Source: Bacteroidetes bacterium UBA6161
Lineage (GTDB): Bacteria > Bacteroidota > Bacteroidia > NS11-12g > UBA955
Length of the DNA stretch: 64,000 nucleotides
NCBI GenBank assembly: GCA_002422315.1
Contig: DIUJ01000057.1
Span: forward strand, 24,843-88,842
Reading direction: 5' to 3'
Positions 1-6,856 of this stretch are shown piece after piece. Position numbers and translations under genes: made by a program. The first letter of the stretch is position 1; the number at the start of each line of letters is the position of its first letter. Below the pieces are notes generated by a model. That model worked only from the letters and a program-made list of their open reading frames with translations, made no database searches and was not told the DNA's origin.

Positions 1-2
1 TA

Positions 3-557
3 TGCCACCAAGCAGGCTATGAAGCATGTAAGGCATTGGCGCAGGATAAATATGGCATAGCCGGTTCTGAATTCGAATACGCATGGAAAACAGGGCGTAA
101 CAGAGTCCACCAAGACCTGCATGGACAAGGAGCCTCCCATTCCAGATTGCTTTATGTCCAAAAAGCCAGTGAAAACTTGTTTGGGAAATCAAATCCCCAA
201 TTTGCATTGGACATAGAAGAAACTTATTGGCGTGTTTTTTTGGATACTATGGTGTTTAATCCTGGTGTTGAAACATTTCTGCAAGAAGCAAAAGACAAAG
301 GGATTAAGATGTGTATCGTCACAGATTTGACTGCACAGATACAAATGCGGAAATGGTTGAAGTTGGATTTGGGGAGGTATATAGATTTTTTGGTGACATC
401 AGAAGAGGCCGGGGTTGAAAAGCCAGGGGCGTATATGTTTGAATTGGCCATGGAGAAATTAGGGGTGAAAGCCGAGGAATGTGCGATGATAGGGGATAGT
501 GAGGAGAAGGATGTGAAAGGTGCAGAGGCCTTGGGGATAAAGGCTTATAAGGTTTAA
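3..557 (+). CDS. HAD family hydrolase, 5' end cut by window
   Basis: The reading frame is open back to the window edge (frame starting at base 3), so the true start and the catalytic DxDxT motif I lie outside. Visible from the C-terminal part are HAD motif II (the Thr in CIVTDL), the motif III Lys in EKPG and motif IV GDSEEKDVKGAEALG, which coordinates Mg2+. HAD enzymes are mostly phosphatases acting on sugar phosphates or nucleotides. The downstream sugar-nucleotide and glycosyltransferase genes make a sugar-phosphate phosphatase plausible, but the substrate cannot be read from the sequence. The first in-frame start-like codon in the window is a TTG at 36, which is internal because homologous-looking sequence continues upstream of it. 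Confidence 0.85.
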   Translation, partial: CHQAGYEACKALAQDKYGIAGSEFEYAWKTGRNRVHQDLHGQGASHSRLLYVQKASENLFGKSNPQFALDIEETYWRVFLDTMVFNPGVETFLQEAKDKGIKMCIVTDLTAQIQMRKWLKLDLGRYIDFLVTSEEAGVEKPGAYMFELAMEKLGVKAEECAMIGDSEEKDVKGAEALGIKAYKV

Positions 558-564
558 TAATTAA

Positions 565-585
565 GCCACGAAGTCACTAAGGCAC
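565..585 (+). repeat. left inverted repeat of GxxExxY-flanking element
   Basis: A 21-base sequence beginning GCCACGAAG and ending AAGGCAC. Its reverse complement recurs to the right of the GxxExxY gene at 1014-1034, 1064-1084 and, more weakly, 1111-1130. Against the 1064-1084 copy 18 of 21 positions match by eye. The gene between is therefore bracketed by imperfect inverted repeats, as in a small mobile cassette. Confidence 0.65.
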
Positions 586-613
586 AATTAAATTCGTAAC
601 AAGAATATAAAAT

Positions 614-1009
614 ATGACACAATTCAAGCCTTTAACACCAGAAGAAGAAGAAATAGGTAAAGCGATAGTTAATGCTGCTTTTGAAGTCCATAAAAGACTT
701 GGACCTGGTTTATTGGAAAAGGTTTATGAAGTTTGTTTAAGTCATGAGTTAAAAAAAAGGAACTTGCTTGTTCAAAGGCAAATTGATATACCTATTCAAT
801 ACGATGATATAGTATTTGATGAAGGTCTAAGGTTGGACCTTTTAGTAAACAATCTAATAATTTGTGAATTAAAAGCAGTAGATCTTGTAAATCCAGTATG
901 GGAAGCACAAATTTTAAGTCATTTAAAACTTACAGGAAAAAGACTTGGATATCTGATAAATTTTAATGTTCCATTAATGAAAAATGGTATTAAAAGATTT
1001 GTATTATAA
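614..1009 (+). CDS. GxxExxY protein (PDDEXK-like)
   Basis: A 131-residue protein with the family signature G32-x-x-E35-x-x-Y38 and a nuclease-like core D75 followed by E85-x-K87 (the ELK motif). This is the pattern of the GxxExxY/PDDEXK_3 family. The length is normal for the family. The biochemical role of these proteins is not established; they are scattered through genomes, often in repeats or rRNA intervening sequences. Here the gene sits alone between a phosphatase and a glycosyltransferase and is bracketed by imperfect inverted 21-base repeats at 565-585 and 1014-1130, which suggests it moves as a unit and is not part of the polysaccharide pathway. The ATG at 614 is preceded by an A-rich leader. 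Confidence 0.88.
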   Translation: MTQFKPLTPEEEEIGKAIVNAAFEVHKRLGPGLLEKVYEVCLSHELKKRNLLVQRQIDIPIQYDDIVFDEGLRLDLLVNNLIICELKAVDLVNPVWEAQILSHLKLTGKRLGYLINFNVPLMKNGIKRFVL

Positions 1010-1138
1010 ATTAGTGACTTAATGCCTTTGTGGCCCCCCAAAATAAATAAAATAAAAATCATAGTGCCTTGGTGCCTTAGTGGCAAAAAAATAAACAAAA
1101 TAAAAACTTAGTGACTTAGCGCCTTAGCGGTTAAAATC
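1010..1138 (+). repeat. right-hand repeats of GxxExxY element, abutting next start
   Basis: Three consecutive copies of a 20-21-base motif (GTGACTTAATGCC-type at 1014, GTGCCTTGG-type at 1064, GTGACTTAGCGCC-type at 1111) are separated by A-rich runs. They are inverted relative to the copy at 565-585. The last ends in GCGGTTAAAA, eight bases from the ATG at 1139, the same right-end sequence found before several later genes. Confidence 0.65.
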
Positions 1139-3235
1139 ATGATACATTTAAAAGACAAACACGGCAATCACAAGCTCCCTATCCTAAAATCCCGCCTATT
1201 CTGGGCAGGGGTAGTGGTGAAGCTTGTGCTTTCGGTTTTTTTTGCTTCGGACTATTTACGCGAACTATTTGCCCCCTTTGGCAACTATTTTATCTCCTCT
1301 GGGTTTGCGAATCCCTACGAATACTTCAGCCAGAATGGCACCGGAACAGAGTTCCCGTATCCACCCTTAATGTTATGGATATTCTCTTCCTTCAGAGCAT
1401 TGTTTTGGATTCTCGTTCCCGGTAGTATCGATGGATTCAGCATTGCAGACAGTTTACTATACCGTTTGCCCCTTTTGGTAGCAGACTTAGGGATACTCTT
1501 TGTGCTGATCCGTTGGCTTAAAACCAAAACCCGTCAAGTACTAATTTGGTATTGGTTGTCGCCTGTACTAATTTATATTAACTATTTCCACGGGCAATTG
1601 GATGTAATTCCTATGGCTTTGCTTATTGGGTCTTTGTACTTTTTGTTCAAAAACAAATGGATGGCTTCCTTCCTGTTTTTAGGCTTGGCCATCAGTTGTA
1701 AAACCAATATGGTATTGGTATTACCATTTTACATTATTTATCTTGTAAGAACAAGCCCTTTCAATTGGAGCAAATTTCTTGTAGCATTATTGGTCTTACT
1801 GCTCACAGTCTTGGTATTCAACCTGCCTTATATTGGTTCAGAAGCATATAGGTCTATGGTGTACAACAATCCTGTACAGCAACAAGTATTTGATATATAT
1901 TATGAATTTAACGAAGACTTGGTTATTTATTTTATCCCTGCCATTTATTTTGTATTGGTACTGTGGTATTTGAGTTTTAGATTCGTTAACCGTGACCAGT
2001 TGATATTGTTTCTGTTATTCACTTTTTTGGCTTTAACCCTTATGATAGCCCCTATGCAGGGTTGGTATTATTGGGTATTGCCATTGTTGGTTTACTTTGC
2101 CATCAAACAAGGCGAAAGGGCACAGCAATTATTGGCTTTATTGAGTTTCATGTATTTTGTGTACTTCGCTTGGATTGCAGAGTGTGATTACCTTACATCC
2201 TTTAATTTAGCAGAACACAATACCCTGGTATCAAAATGTTCTATTATCACACAAACAGATGAAAAAGGACTGAATATTTCCTTTACTCTCTTACAAACCA
2301 CCCTGTTTCTTACAGGTTTAATGGTGTATAGGAAAGGGATAAGCACCAACATACAAGCCAAGTTCTTATCTCAGCCTTACATGATAGGTATAGGCGGCGA
2401 CTCTGCTGCTGGTAAATCCACGCTAACCAATGCCTTGTCGGCCGTATTCGAACCTCAAAACACGGAGATTATTCGTGGAGATGATATGCACAAATGGGAG
2501 AGAGGAAATGAAAATTGGCAACAATATACGCACCTAGACCCAAGGGCAAATAAATTACACGAGGACTTAAACCAAGCAAAGAGCTTAAAAACAGGTCAAA
2601 AAATCAAACGCAGTTTTTATGACCACAACACAGGGAAGTTTACCTTACCCACCTTTTTGAAGCCCAACAAACTGATTGTATTTGAAGGCTTACATTCCTT
2701 TTACTTAAAAAACCAGGCAGATGTATATGATCTTAAAATCTTTATGGAACCTGCAGAGGATTTAAGGGTTTGGTGGAAAGTAAAACGTGATGTAGCCAAA
2801 AGAGGATATACTCCTGAACAAGTTTTAGAGCAATTAAAAAAGAGAGAGGAGGATTCTAACAAATACATTAAATCTCAATCCCAACATGCAGATATCGTAG
2901 CGGGGTTTTATAGCATTTTGCCTTTAGATCCTTTAGATATTCATATAGAACCGGTTTTGGGACTAAATATCAGAGTATCGAATAGTTTGAACATGGACAA
3001 CTTGATCGATCGACTGCTCAAAGTGCAGGGTTTAACTAGTGTGCAAAGCTATGAGGGAGCATATCAGTATTTGGATTTTCAAGGAAGAATTGAAGCAGAG
3101 AAGTTGGATTGGATAGCTAGTCAATTACTTCCACAACTAGAAGAAATTGGTGTGTACAATGCAAAATGGCAAAGCGATTATGAAGGATTGTTACAGTTAT
3201 TGACGGTGTATGTGGTATTTGAAAAAATGAAATAA
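1139..3235 (+). CDS. membrane glycosyltransferase fused to uridine-kinase-like domain
   Basis: A 698-residue two-part protein. Residues 1 to about 405 contain many hydrophobic segments and look like a polyprenol-phosphate-dependent mannosyltransferase-type membrane enzyme (PIG-M/DUF2029-like layout, with early acidic and aromatic residues in extramembrane loops). From about residue 412 the protein becomes soluble and begins with a Walker A motif, GGDSAAGKST (G419-T428), followed by features of the phosphoribulokinase/uridine kinase family: the RGDDMHKWER segment, FEGLHSFY and KRDVAKRGY. Such kinases phosphorylate a nucleoside or sugar. Fusion to a membrane glycosyltransferase is unusual and suggests that it phosphorylates a precursor used at the same membrane. 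The ATG at 1139 is the first Met and follows a repeat end directly. Kinase substrate unknown. Confidence 0.8.
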   Translation: MIHLKDKHGNHKLPILKSRLFWAGVVVKLVLSVFFASDYLRELFAPFGNYFISSGFANPYEYFSQNGTGTEFPYPPLMLWIFSSFRALFWILVPGSIDGFSIADSLLYRLPLLVADLGILFVLIRWLKTKTRQVLIWYWLSPVLIYINYFHGQLDVIPMALLIGSLYFLFKNKWMASFLFLGLAISCKTNMVLVLPFYIIYLVRTSPFNWSKFLVALLVLLLTVLVFNLPYIGSEAYRSMVYNNPVQQQVFDIYYEFNEDLVIYFIPAIYFVLVLWYLSFRFVNRDQLILFLLFTFLALTLMIAPMQGWYYWVLPLLVYFAIKQGERAQQLLALLSFMYFVYFAWIAECDYLTSFNLAEHNTLVSKCSIITQTDEKGLNISFTLLQTTLFLTGLMVYRKGISTNIQAKFLSQPYMIGIGGDSAAGKSTLTNALSAVFEPQNTEIIRGDDMHKWERGNENWQQYTHLDPRANKLHEDLNQAKSLKTGQKIKRSFYDHNTGKFTLPTFLKPNKLIVFEGLHSFYLKNQADVYDLKIFMEPAEDLRVWWKVKRDVAKRGYTPEQVLEQLKKREEDSNKYIKSQSQHADIVAGFYSILPLDPLDIHIEPVLGLNIRVSNSLNMDNLIDRLLKVQGLTSVQSYEGAYQYLDFQGRIEAEKLDWIASQLLPQLEEIGVYNAKWQSDYEGLLQLLTVYVVFEKMK

Positions 3236-3341
3236 AAGCAGTTTCACGCAAAGGCCGCAAAGGAAAAACACCGCAAAGGCCGCGATGAAATAGCTTAGCG
3301 CCCTTTGCGATAACCTTAGCGCTCTTTGCGAGAAAAATAAC
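3236..3341 (+). repeat. intergenic CGCAAAG/CTTTGCG hairpin repeat
   Basis: The spacer consists of CGCAAAGGCCGCAAAGG-type sequence in its left half and complementary CTTTGCG blocks in its right half, so the transcript could fold into a long stem. The right end (CTCTTTGCGAGAAAAATAAC) lies directly before the ATG of the next gene. Confidence 0.7.
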
Positions 3342-4058
3342 ATGATACAACTCTACGCCCACAGAGGCAATATGTCTCAGTTCCCAGAAAACACCCTATC
3401 AGCATTCCAAAGTGCCATTGATTTGGGCTGCCCGTGGCTGGAGCTAGATTTACAACAAACCAAAGACGGGTATTTAGTCGTTACCCACGACGAATCATCT
3501 GTAAGGGTTACAGGTATAAGCAAGATAATAGCTCAAACAAATTATGACGAACTCAAACAACTCAATTTCGGTGCATATTTGAAAGATAACAAAACACATG
3601 TACTCCCTTTATTATCAGATGTGTTTGAACTGGTCAAAAATACCGCTGTTAAGGTTAGCATTCAACCCAAAGCAAATGGCTTGGTATTGCCTTCTATCAA
3701 ACTAGCCAAAGCAAATGGGGTATTCCATCAAATTGCCTTTAACGACATCAATTGCGAATACCTGATAGAAGCCAAATTGTACGACAAAAACATACCGGTG
3801 CATTGGGACCGACTTCCCGGAACGGAACTAGCAACCGATTTACATATCGCCAAACAATATGGTTTTGAAACACTGATGTATCTAAACGAAGCCATCACCC
3901 CCGAAAAAGTGAAACAAGTGCAAGCAGCAGGTTTCAACATGGGTGCTTGTGTGGTAAATGATATAGAAGACTTTAAGAAATATTTAGATTGGGGTATTAC
4001 CCATTTTTACACCGATTACCCCCAAGAATTTTTAGCAATAAAAGAATACAATCCTTAA
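3342..4058 (+). CDS. glycerophosphodiester phosphodiesterase family protein
   Basis: A 238-residue GDPD TIM-barrel protein. Family residues are in place: the H7-R8-G9 motif and P15-E16-N17-T18 near the N-terminus, E34 and D36 in the metal site, and H49-D50 in the VVTHD motif. Known members hydrolyse glycerophosphodiesters to glycerol-3-phosphate and an alcohol, using a divalent metal. No signal peptide is evident, so it is likely cytoplasmic. It lies between a kinase/glycosyltransferase fusion and two nucleotidyltransferases, so it may supply or recycle a phosphodiester-linked glycan substituent, but that is inference. The length is typical of the compact bacterial forms. Confidence 0.88.
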   Translation: MIQLYAHRGNMSQFPENTLSAFQSAIDLGCPWLELDLQQTKDGYLVVTHDESSVRVTGISKIIAQTNYDELKQLNFGAYLKDNKTHVLPLLSDVFELVKNTAVKVSIQPKANGLVLPSIKLAKANGVFHQIAFNDINCEYLIEAKLYDKNIPVHWDRLPGTELATDLHIAKQYGFETLMYLNEAITPEKVKQVQAAGFNMGACVVNDIEDFKKYLDWGITHFYTDYPQEFLAIKEYNP

Positions 4059-4123
4059 ATGAAAAGGCTATTGACAATAGAAGCCATTGCTAAAATTTCT
4101 CCAGAGGAGAAAAATAATAATAG

Positions 4124-4143
4124 CCCCGAGTTTCAACTCGGGG
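4124..4143 (+). terminator. palindrome after GDPD gene, possible terminator or repeat
   Basis: CCCCGAGTTTCAACTCGGGG is a perfect 9-bp-arm palindrome with a very small loop. No U-run follows, so termination is uncertain. The layout (TAGCCCC..TTTCAA..GGGG) matches the CCCACGG-type palindromes at 26.4-27.7 kb and 41.1-41.4 kb, so it may be a variant of that repeat family. Confidence 0.5.
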
Positions 4144-4228
4144 TTAAGAAATAGAAAACCAATAGTTTTTGGCGACTTTTTTGTTTTTTCTCTGCAAAAA
4201 AGGTGACAAAAACATCAAGTAAGACAAT

Positions 4229-5008
4229 ATGAAAATAGTAATCGCAATGACCGGTCAAGGCAGTCGCTTTAAAAAAGCTGGATATGAAACCTATAAAGCC
4301 TTAATCCCCATACACGGCAAACCGGTTATCCAACATGTGATAGAATTGTTTCCAGGTGAAACAGATTTTATTTTTATCTGTAGAAACGATATGTTGGAAA
4401 CCACGGATTTACGCGAACAGCTTTTGGGTTATGTACCTACTGCTCAAATAATAGGTATTGATTCACACAAATTAGGTCCTGTCTATACTGTATCTAAAAT
4501 CTATGACTTGATAGACGATGATGAACCCGTAATTTGCAACTACTGCGATTTTAGTATGGTGTGGGATTATAATCACTTTAAAAAACAAATGGAAGATACA
4601 GGTGTAGATGGCTCTGTAATTTGTTATACTGGATTTCATCCACACTTATTACATCCCAAAAACTTGTATGCCACATGTTTGGTTGACAAAGACATGAACA
4701 TGCTGGAAATAACCGAAAAACACGATTACGAGACCGACCGTGAAAAAGGATATTATTCAGGGGGTACCTATTACTTCAAAAAAGGCAAATACATCAAACA
4801 ATACTTTGAAGAATTAATGGAAAACAAAGTAACCATCTTTGACGAATACTTTATCAGCTTGCCCTACAACTTTATGGTACGTGATGGACTTAAAGTAAAC
4901 GTATACGCCGATGTACCCCATTTCTGCCAATGGGGCACCCCCGAAGATATGGAAGAATACCTCAGCTGGGCAGAAATTTTTAAAACCATTTCTCGCAACG
5001 AACGCTAA
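4229..5008 (+). CDS. sugar nucleotidyltransferase (NTP_transferase family)
   Basis: A 259-residue GT-A-fold nucleotidyltransferase. The nucleotide-binding loop is G9-Q10-G11-S12-R13-F14, followed by the conserved Lys K23 in YKALIPIHGKP. The acidic metal-binding segment NYCDFSMVWD falls in the expected central position. Enzymes of this family activate a sugar-1-phosphate with an NTP. This one is close in length to capsule-type nucleotidyltransferases and lacks the left-handed beta-helix of GlmU-like forms. It is followed by a second, related transferase at 5108; the two share the G-x-G-S-R-F layout and may make two activated precursors for the same glycan. Substrate not predictable. Confidence 0.83.
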   Translation: MKIVIAMTGQGSRFKKAGYETYKALIPIHGKPVIQHVIELFPGETDFIFICRNDMLETTDLREQLLGYVPTAQIIGIDSHKLGPVYTVSKIYDLIDDDEPVICNYCDFSMVWDYNHFKKQMEDTGVDGSVICYTGFHPHLLHPKNLYATCLVDKDMNMLEITEKHDYETDREKGYYSGGTYYFKKGKYIKQYFEELMENKVTIFDEYFISLPYNFMVRDGLKVNVYADVPHFCQWGTPEDMEEYLSWAEIFKTISRNER

Positions 5009-5107
5009 GTACACGCAAAGGACGCTAAGGTTTTTTTCTTTGCGGTCTTTGCGTTGTACCTTCTTTGCGACCTTTGCGCGAAACTTAACCTTTCTTGACA
5101 CATCTAA
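5009..5107 (+). repeat. intergenic CGCAAAG/CTTTGCG hairpin repeat
   Basis: Left half CGCAAAGGACGCTAAGG-like, right half CTTTGCGGTCTTTGCG-like, giving an imperfect inverted repeat that fills the spacer between the two nucleotidyltransferase genes. Same family as 3236-3341, 5882-5996, 6768-6856 and 8426-8565. Confidence 0.7.
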
Positions 5108-5881
5108 ATGAACAACAAACCAATCAAACTCACCCCCATGGCTGGAGCGGGCAGCCGCTTTACCGAAAAGGGCTATACCGTCCCTAAGCCATTATTACCT
5201 GTTATGGGTCTACCCATGGTAGTAAGCGCAGCCAAGGCCTTACCCGGTCCTGATGAAAACATGATTTTTGTTTTACGCGATTTTCATATTGCAGAATACG
5301 GCATTGACAAAACCCTCACAGAACATTTCCCTGATGCCAAAATCATTGTCATAGACCAACTCACAGAAGGGCAAGCAAGCACCTGCTTACTAGCCAAAGA
5401 CTATATTAACAACGACCAAGAACTGTTTATAGGTGCAAGTGACAACGGCATGCTATACGACCAAGCAAAATTTGAAGCAGCTAAACAGGAAGCCGATGCT
5501 TTGGTGTTTACATTTAGAAACAATCCGACTGTATTACCTAAACCAGCTGCTTATGGTTGGGTTGAAGTAGAAGACGATGACAAAACCATCATAGAAGCAA
5601 AAGTCAAATTCGACATGCCTGACCCCTTGCACAAGCATGCCTATGTAGGCGCCTTTTGGTTCAAGACAGGCAAACTATTTGTAGAAGCAGCAGAACGTAT
5701 GATTACCCAAAACCGCAGAATCAACAATGAATTTTATGTGGACGAATGTATCAACGATGTGATTCAATTGGGTTACAAAGCCAAAGTGTTTGAAGTAGAC
5801 CACTACATCTGCTGGGGTACACCGAATGATTACAAAACTTTTCAATACTGGGAAGCGTATTACAATAAAGTAAAACCATAA
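5108..5881 (+). CDS. sugar nucleotidyltransferase (NTP_transferase family)
   Basis: A 257-residue nucleotidyltransferase with the signature G13-A14-G15-S16-R17-F18 and the conserved Lys in VPKPLLPV (K27). The GASDNGMLYD segment supplies the acidic metal-binding position. The C-terminal DHYICWGTPNDY matches the CQWGTPEDM segment of the upstream gene, so the two are distant paralogues. It probably activates a sugar-phosphate or alditol-phosphate for the polysaccharide made by this region. It is cytoplasmic, with no signal peptide or membrane segment. The specific substrate is unknown. Confidence 0.83.
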   Translation: MNNKPIKLTPMAGAGSRFTEKGYTVPKPLLPVMGLPMVVSAAKALPGPDENMIFVLRDFHIAEYGIDKTLTEHFPDAKIIVIDQLTEGQASTCLLAKDYINNDQELFIGASDNGMLYDQAKFEAAKQEADALVFTFRNNPTVLPKPAAYGWVEVEDDDKTIIEAKVKFDMPDPLHKHAYVGAFWFKTGKLFVEAAERMITQNRRINNEFYVDECINDVIQLGYKAKVFEVDHYICWGTPNDYKTFQYWEAYYNKVKP

Positions 5882-5996
5882 AACCCTAACCGCACCTGTC
5901 CCGACCATTCGGGAAAGAGCGCTAAGATATCGCAAAGTTCGCGAAGTTTTTTAGCGCCTCTTGCGCCTTCCTTGCGTCTCCGCGGTTCAAAAATAT
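5882..5996 (+). repeat. intergenic CGCAAAG/CTTTGCG hairpin repeat
   Basis: Contains GCGCTAAGATATCGCAAAG on the left and TTGCGCCTTCCTTGCGTCTC on the right, ending CCGCGGTTCAAAAATAT directly before the ATG at 5997. It also includes a CCCGACCATTCGGG hairpin (5898-5911). Confidence 0.65.
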
Positions 5997-6767
5997 ATGT
6001 TATCCATTATCCTCCCATGCTACAACGAACAAGACAACCTAGCCTTCTTGTTCAACTCCCTTGACCCTGTGGCAGCAGACCACAAGGACCTGGAGATACT
6101 ACTCGTGAACAACGGTTCCACGGACAATTCTGTAGCTGTATTTGAGCAAGAACTCTCCAAACGCGACCGCAACATTTTCAAAGTAGTTAACGTAGAAAAA
6201 AATATCGGATACGGCTATGGTATCCTAACCGGCTTGCGAGCTGCCAAAGGAGAAATACTATCCGTAACCCACGCAGACCGACAAACGGATCCCATGGATG
6301 TGCTGAAAGCCTTGGAGATATATAATAAACATTGTCACCAAGAACCCCTCACACACCCTTCGATACATCCGCCTACGGCGGCCACTCAGGATGACAGATC
6401 GTTACTAGTCAAAGGCTACCGCAAAAACCGCAGACCCATGGAAGCCTTTTTCTCCTGGGGGATGGGTGTGTTATCAAGTCTAGCACTTGGAACACGATTA
6501 ACAGAAATCAATGCACAACCCAAGTTGTTCAGCAAAAGCTTTTTCGACAGTATAGAAAAAGAAGCCCCCCATGATTTCTCCTTAGACTTATACTTCCTAT
6601 ACCACGCCAAAAAGAAAGGACAAATCCTAGATTTCCCCGTGTACTTTGCCAAACGCGTTGCCGGCGAAGCCAAAGGCGGCAGTGGCAGTAGTTTGAAAGT
6701 TCGTATTAAACTGATAAAACGTATATTTAAGTATATTTTTGAATTAAGAAACAAAGTAAAAGCCTAA
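5997..6767 (+). CDS. family 2 glycosyltransferase with in-frame repeat insertion
   Basis: A 256-residue GT2 with motifs LPCYNEQDN and NNGSTDNS (nucleotide binding), then NIGYGYGILTGLRAAKG and the DxD-like THADRQTDP, resembling dolichol-phosphate mannosyltransferase-type enzymes. The start is placed at ATG 5997; an upstream in-frame TTG at 5961 would translate the intergenic repeat into a non-family tail. At 6357-6396 the gene carries a copy of the genome's TCATCCTGAGTG/TATCGAAGG repeat in reverse orientation, encoding the foreign-looking HPSIHPPTAATQDD stretch (about residues 119-133) without breaking the frame. The insertion lies after the DxD-like segment, where a surface loop could tolerate it. 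Likely cytoplasmic, membrane-associated. Confidence 0.8.
   Translation: MLSIILPCYNEQDNLAFLFNSLDPVAADHKDLEILLVNNGSTDNSVAVFEQELSKRDRNIFKVVNVEKNIGYGYGILTGLRAAKGEILSVTHADRQTDPMDVLKALEIYNKHCHQEPLTHPSIHPPTAATQDDRSLLVKGYRKNRRPMEAFFSWGMGVLSSLALGTRLTEINAQPKLFSKSFFDSIEKEAPHDFSLDLYFLYHAKKKGQILDFPVYFAKRVAGEAKGGSGSSLKVRIKLIKRIFKYIFELRNKVKA
6357..6396 (-). repeat. variable-hairpin repeat inserted inside a coding sequence
   Basis: On the minus strand this reads TGTCATCCTGAGTG, then the hairpin CCGCCGTAGGCGG, then TATCGAAGG. The same frame around a different hairpin occurs in intergenic DNA at 22428, 22521, 24206, 34262 and 52869. Confidence 0.75.
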
Positions 6768-6856
6768 CCGCGAAGTCGCAAGGAAGCCGCGGAGAACGCC
6801 AAATAACTTTGCGCCCCTTGTGTCTCCTTTGCGTCTTTGCGGTTAAATAATCCACT
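6768..6856 (+). repeat. intergenic CGCAAAG/CTTTGCG hairpin repeat
   Basis: Left half CCGCGAAGTCGCAAGGAAG, right half TCCTTTGCGTCTTTGCGG followed by TTAAATAATCCACT and the ATG at 6857. Inverted-repeat arrangement as in the previous spacers. Confidence 0.7.

Noticed and set aside
5961..5996. Upstream TTG as start of the GT2 gene
   Set aside because: The extra 12 residues are translated from the intergenic hairpin repeat. The ATG at 5997 begins exactly at the GT2 fold (LSIILPCYNE).
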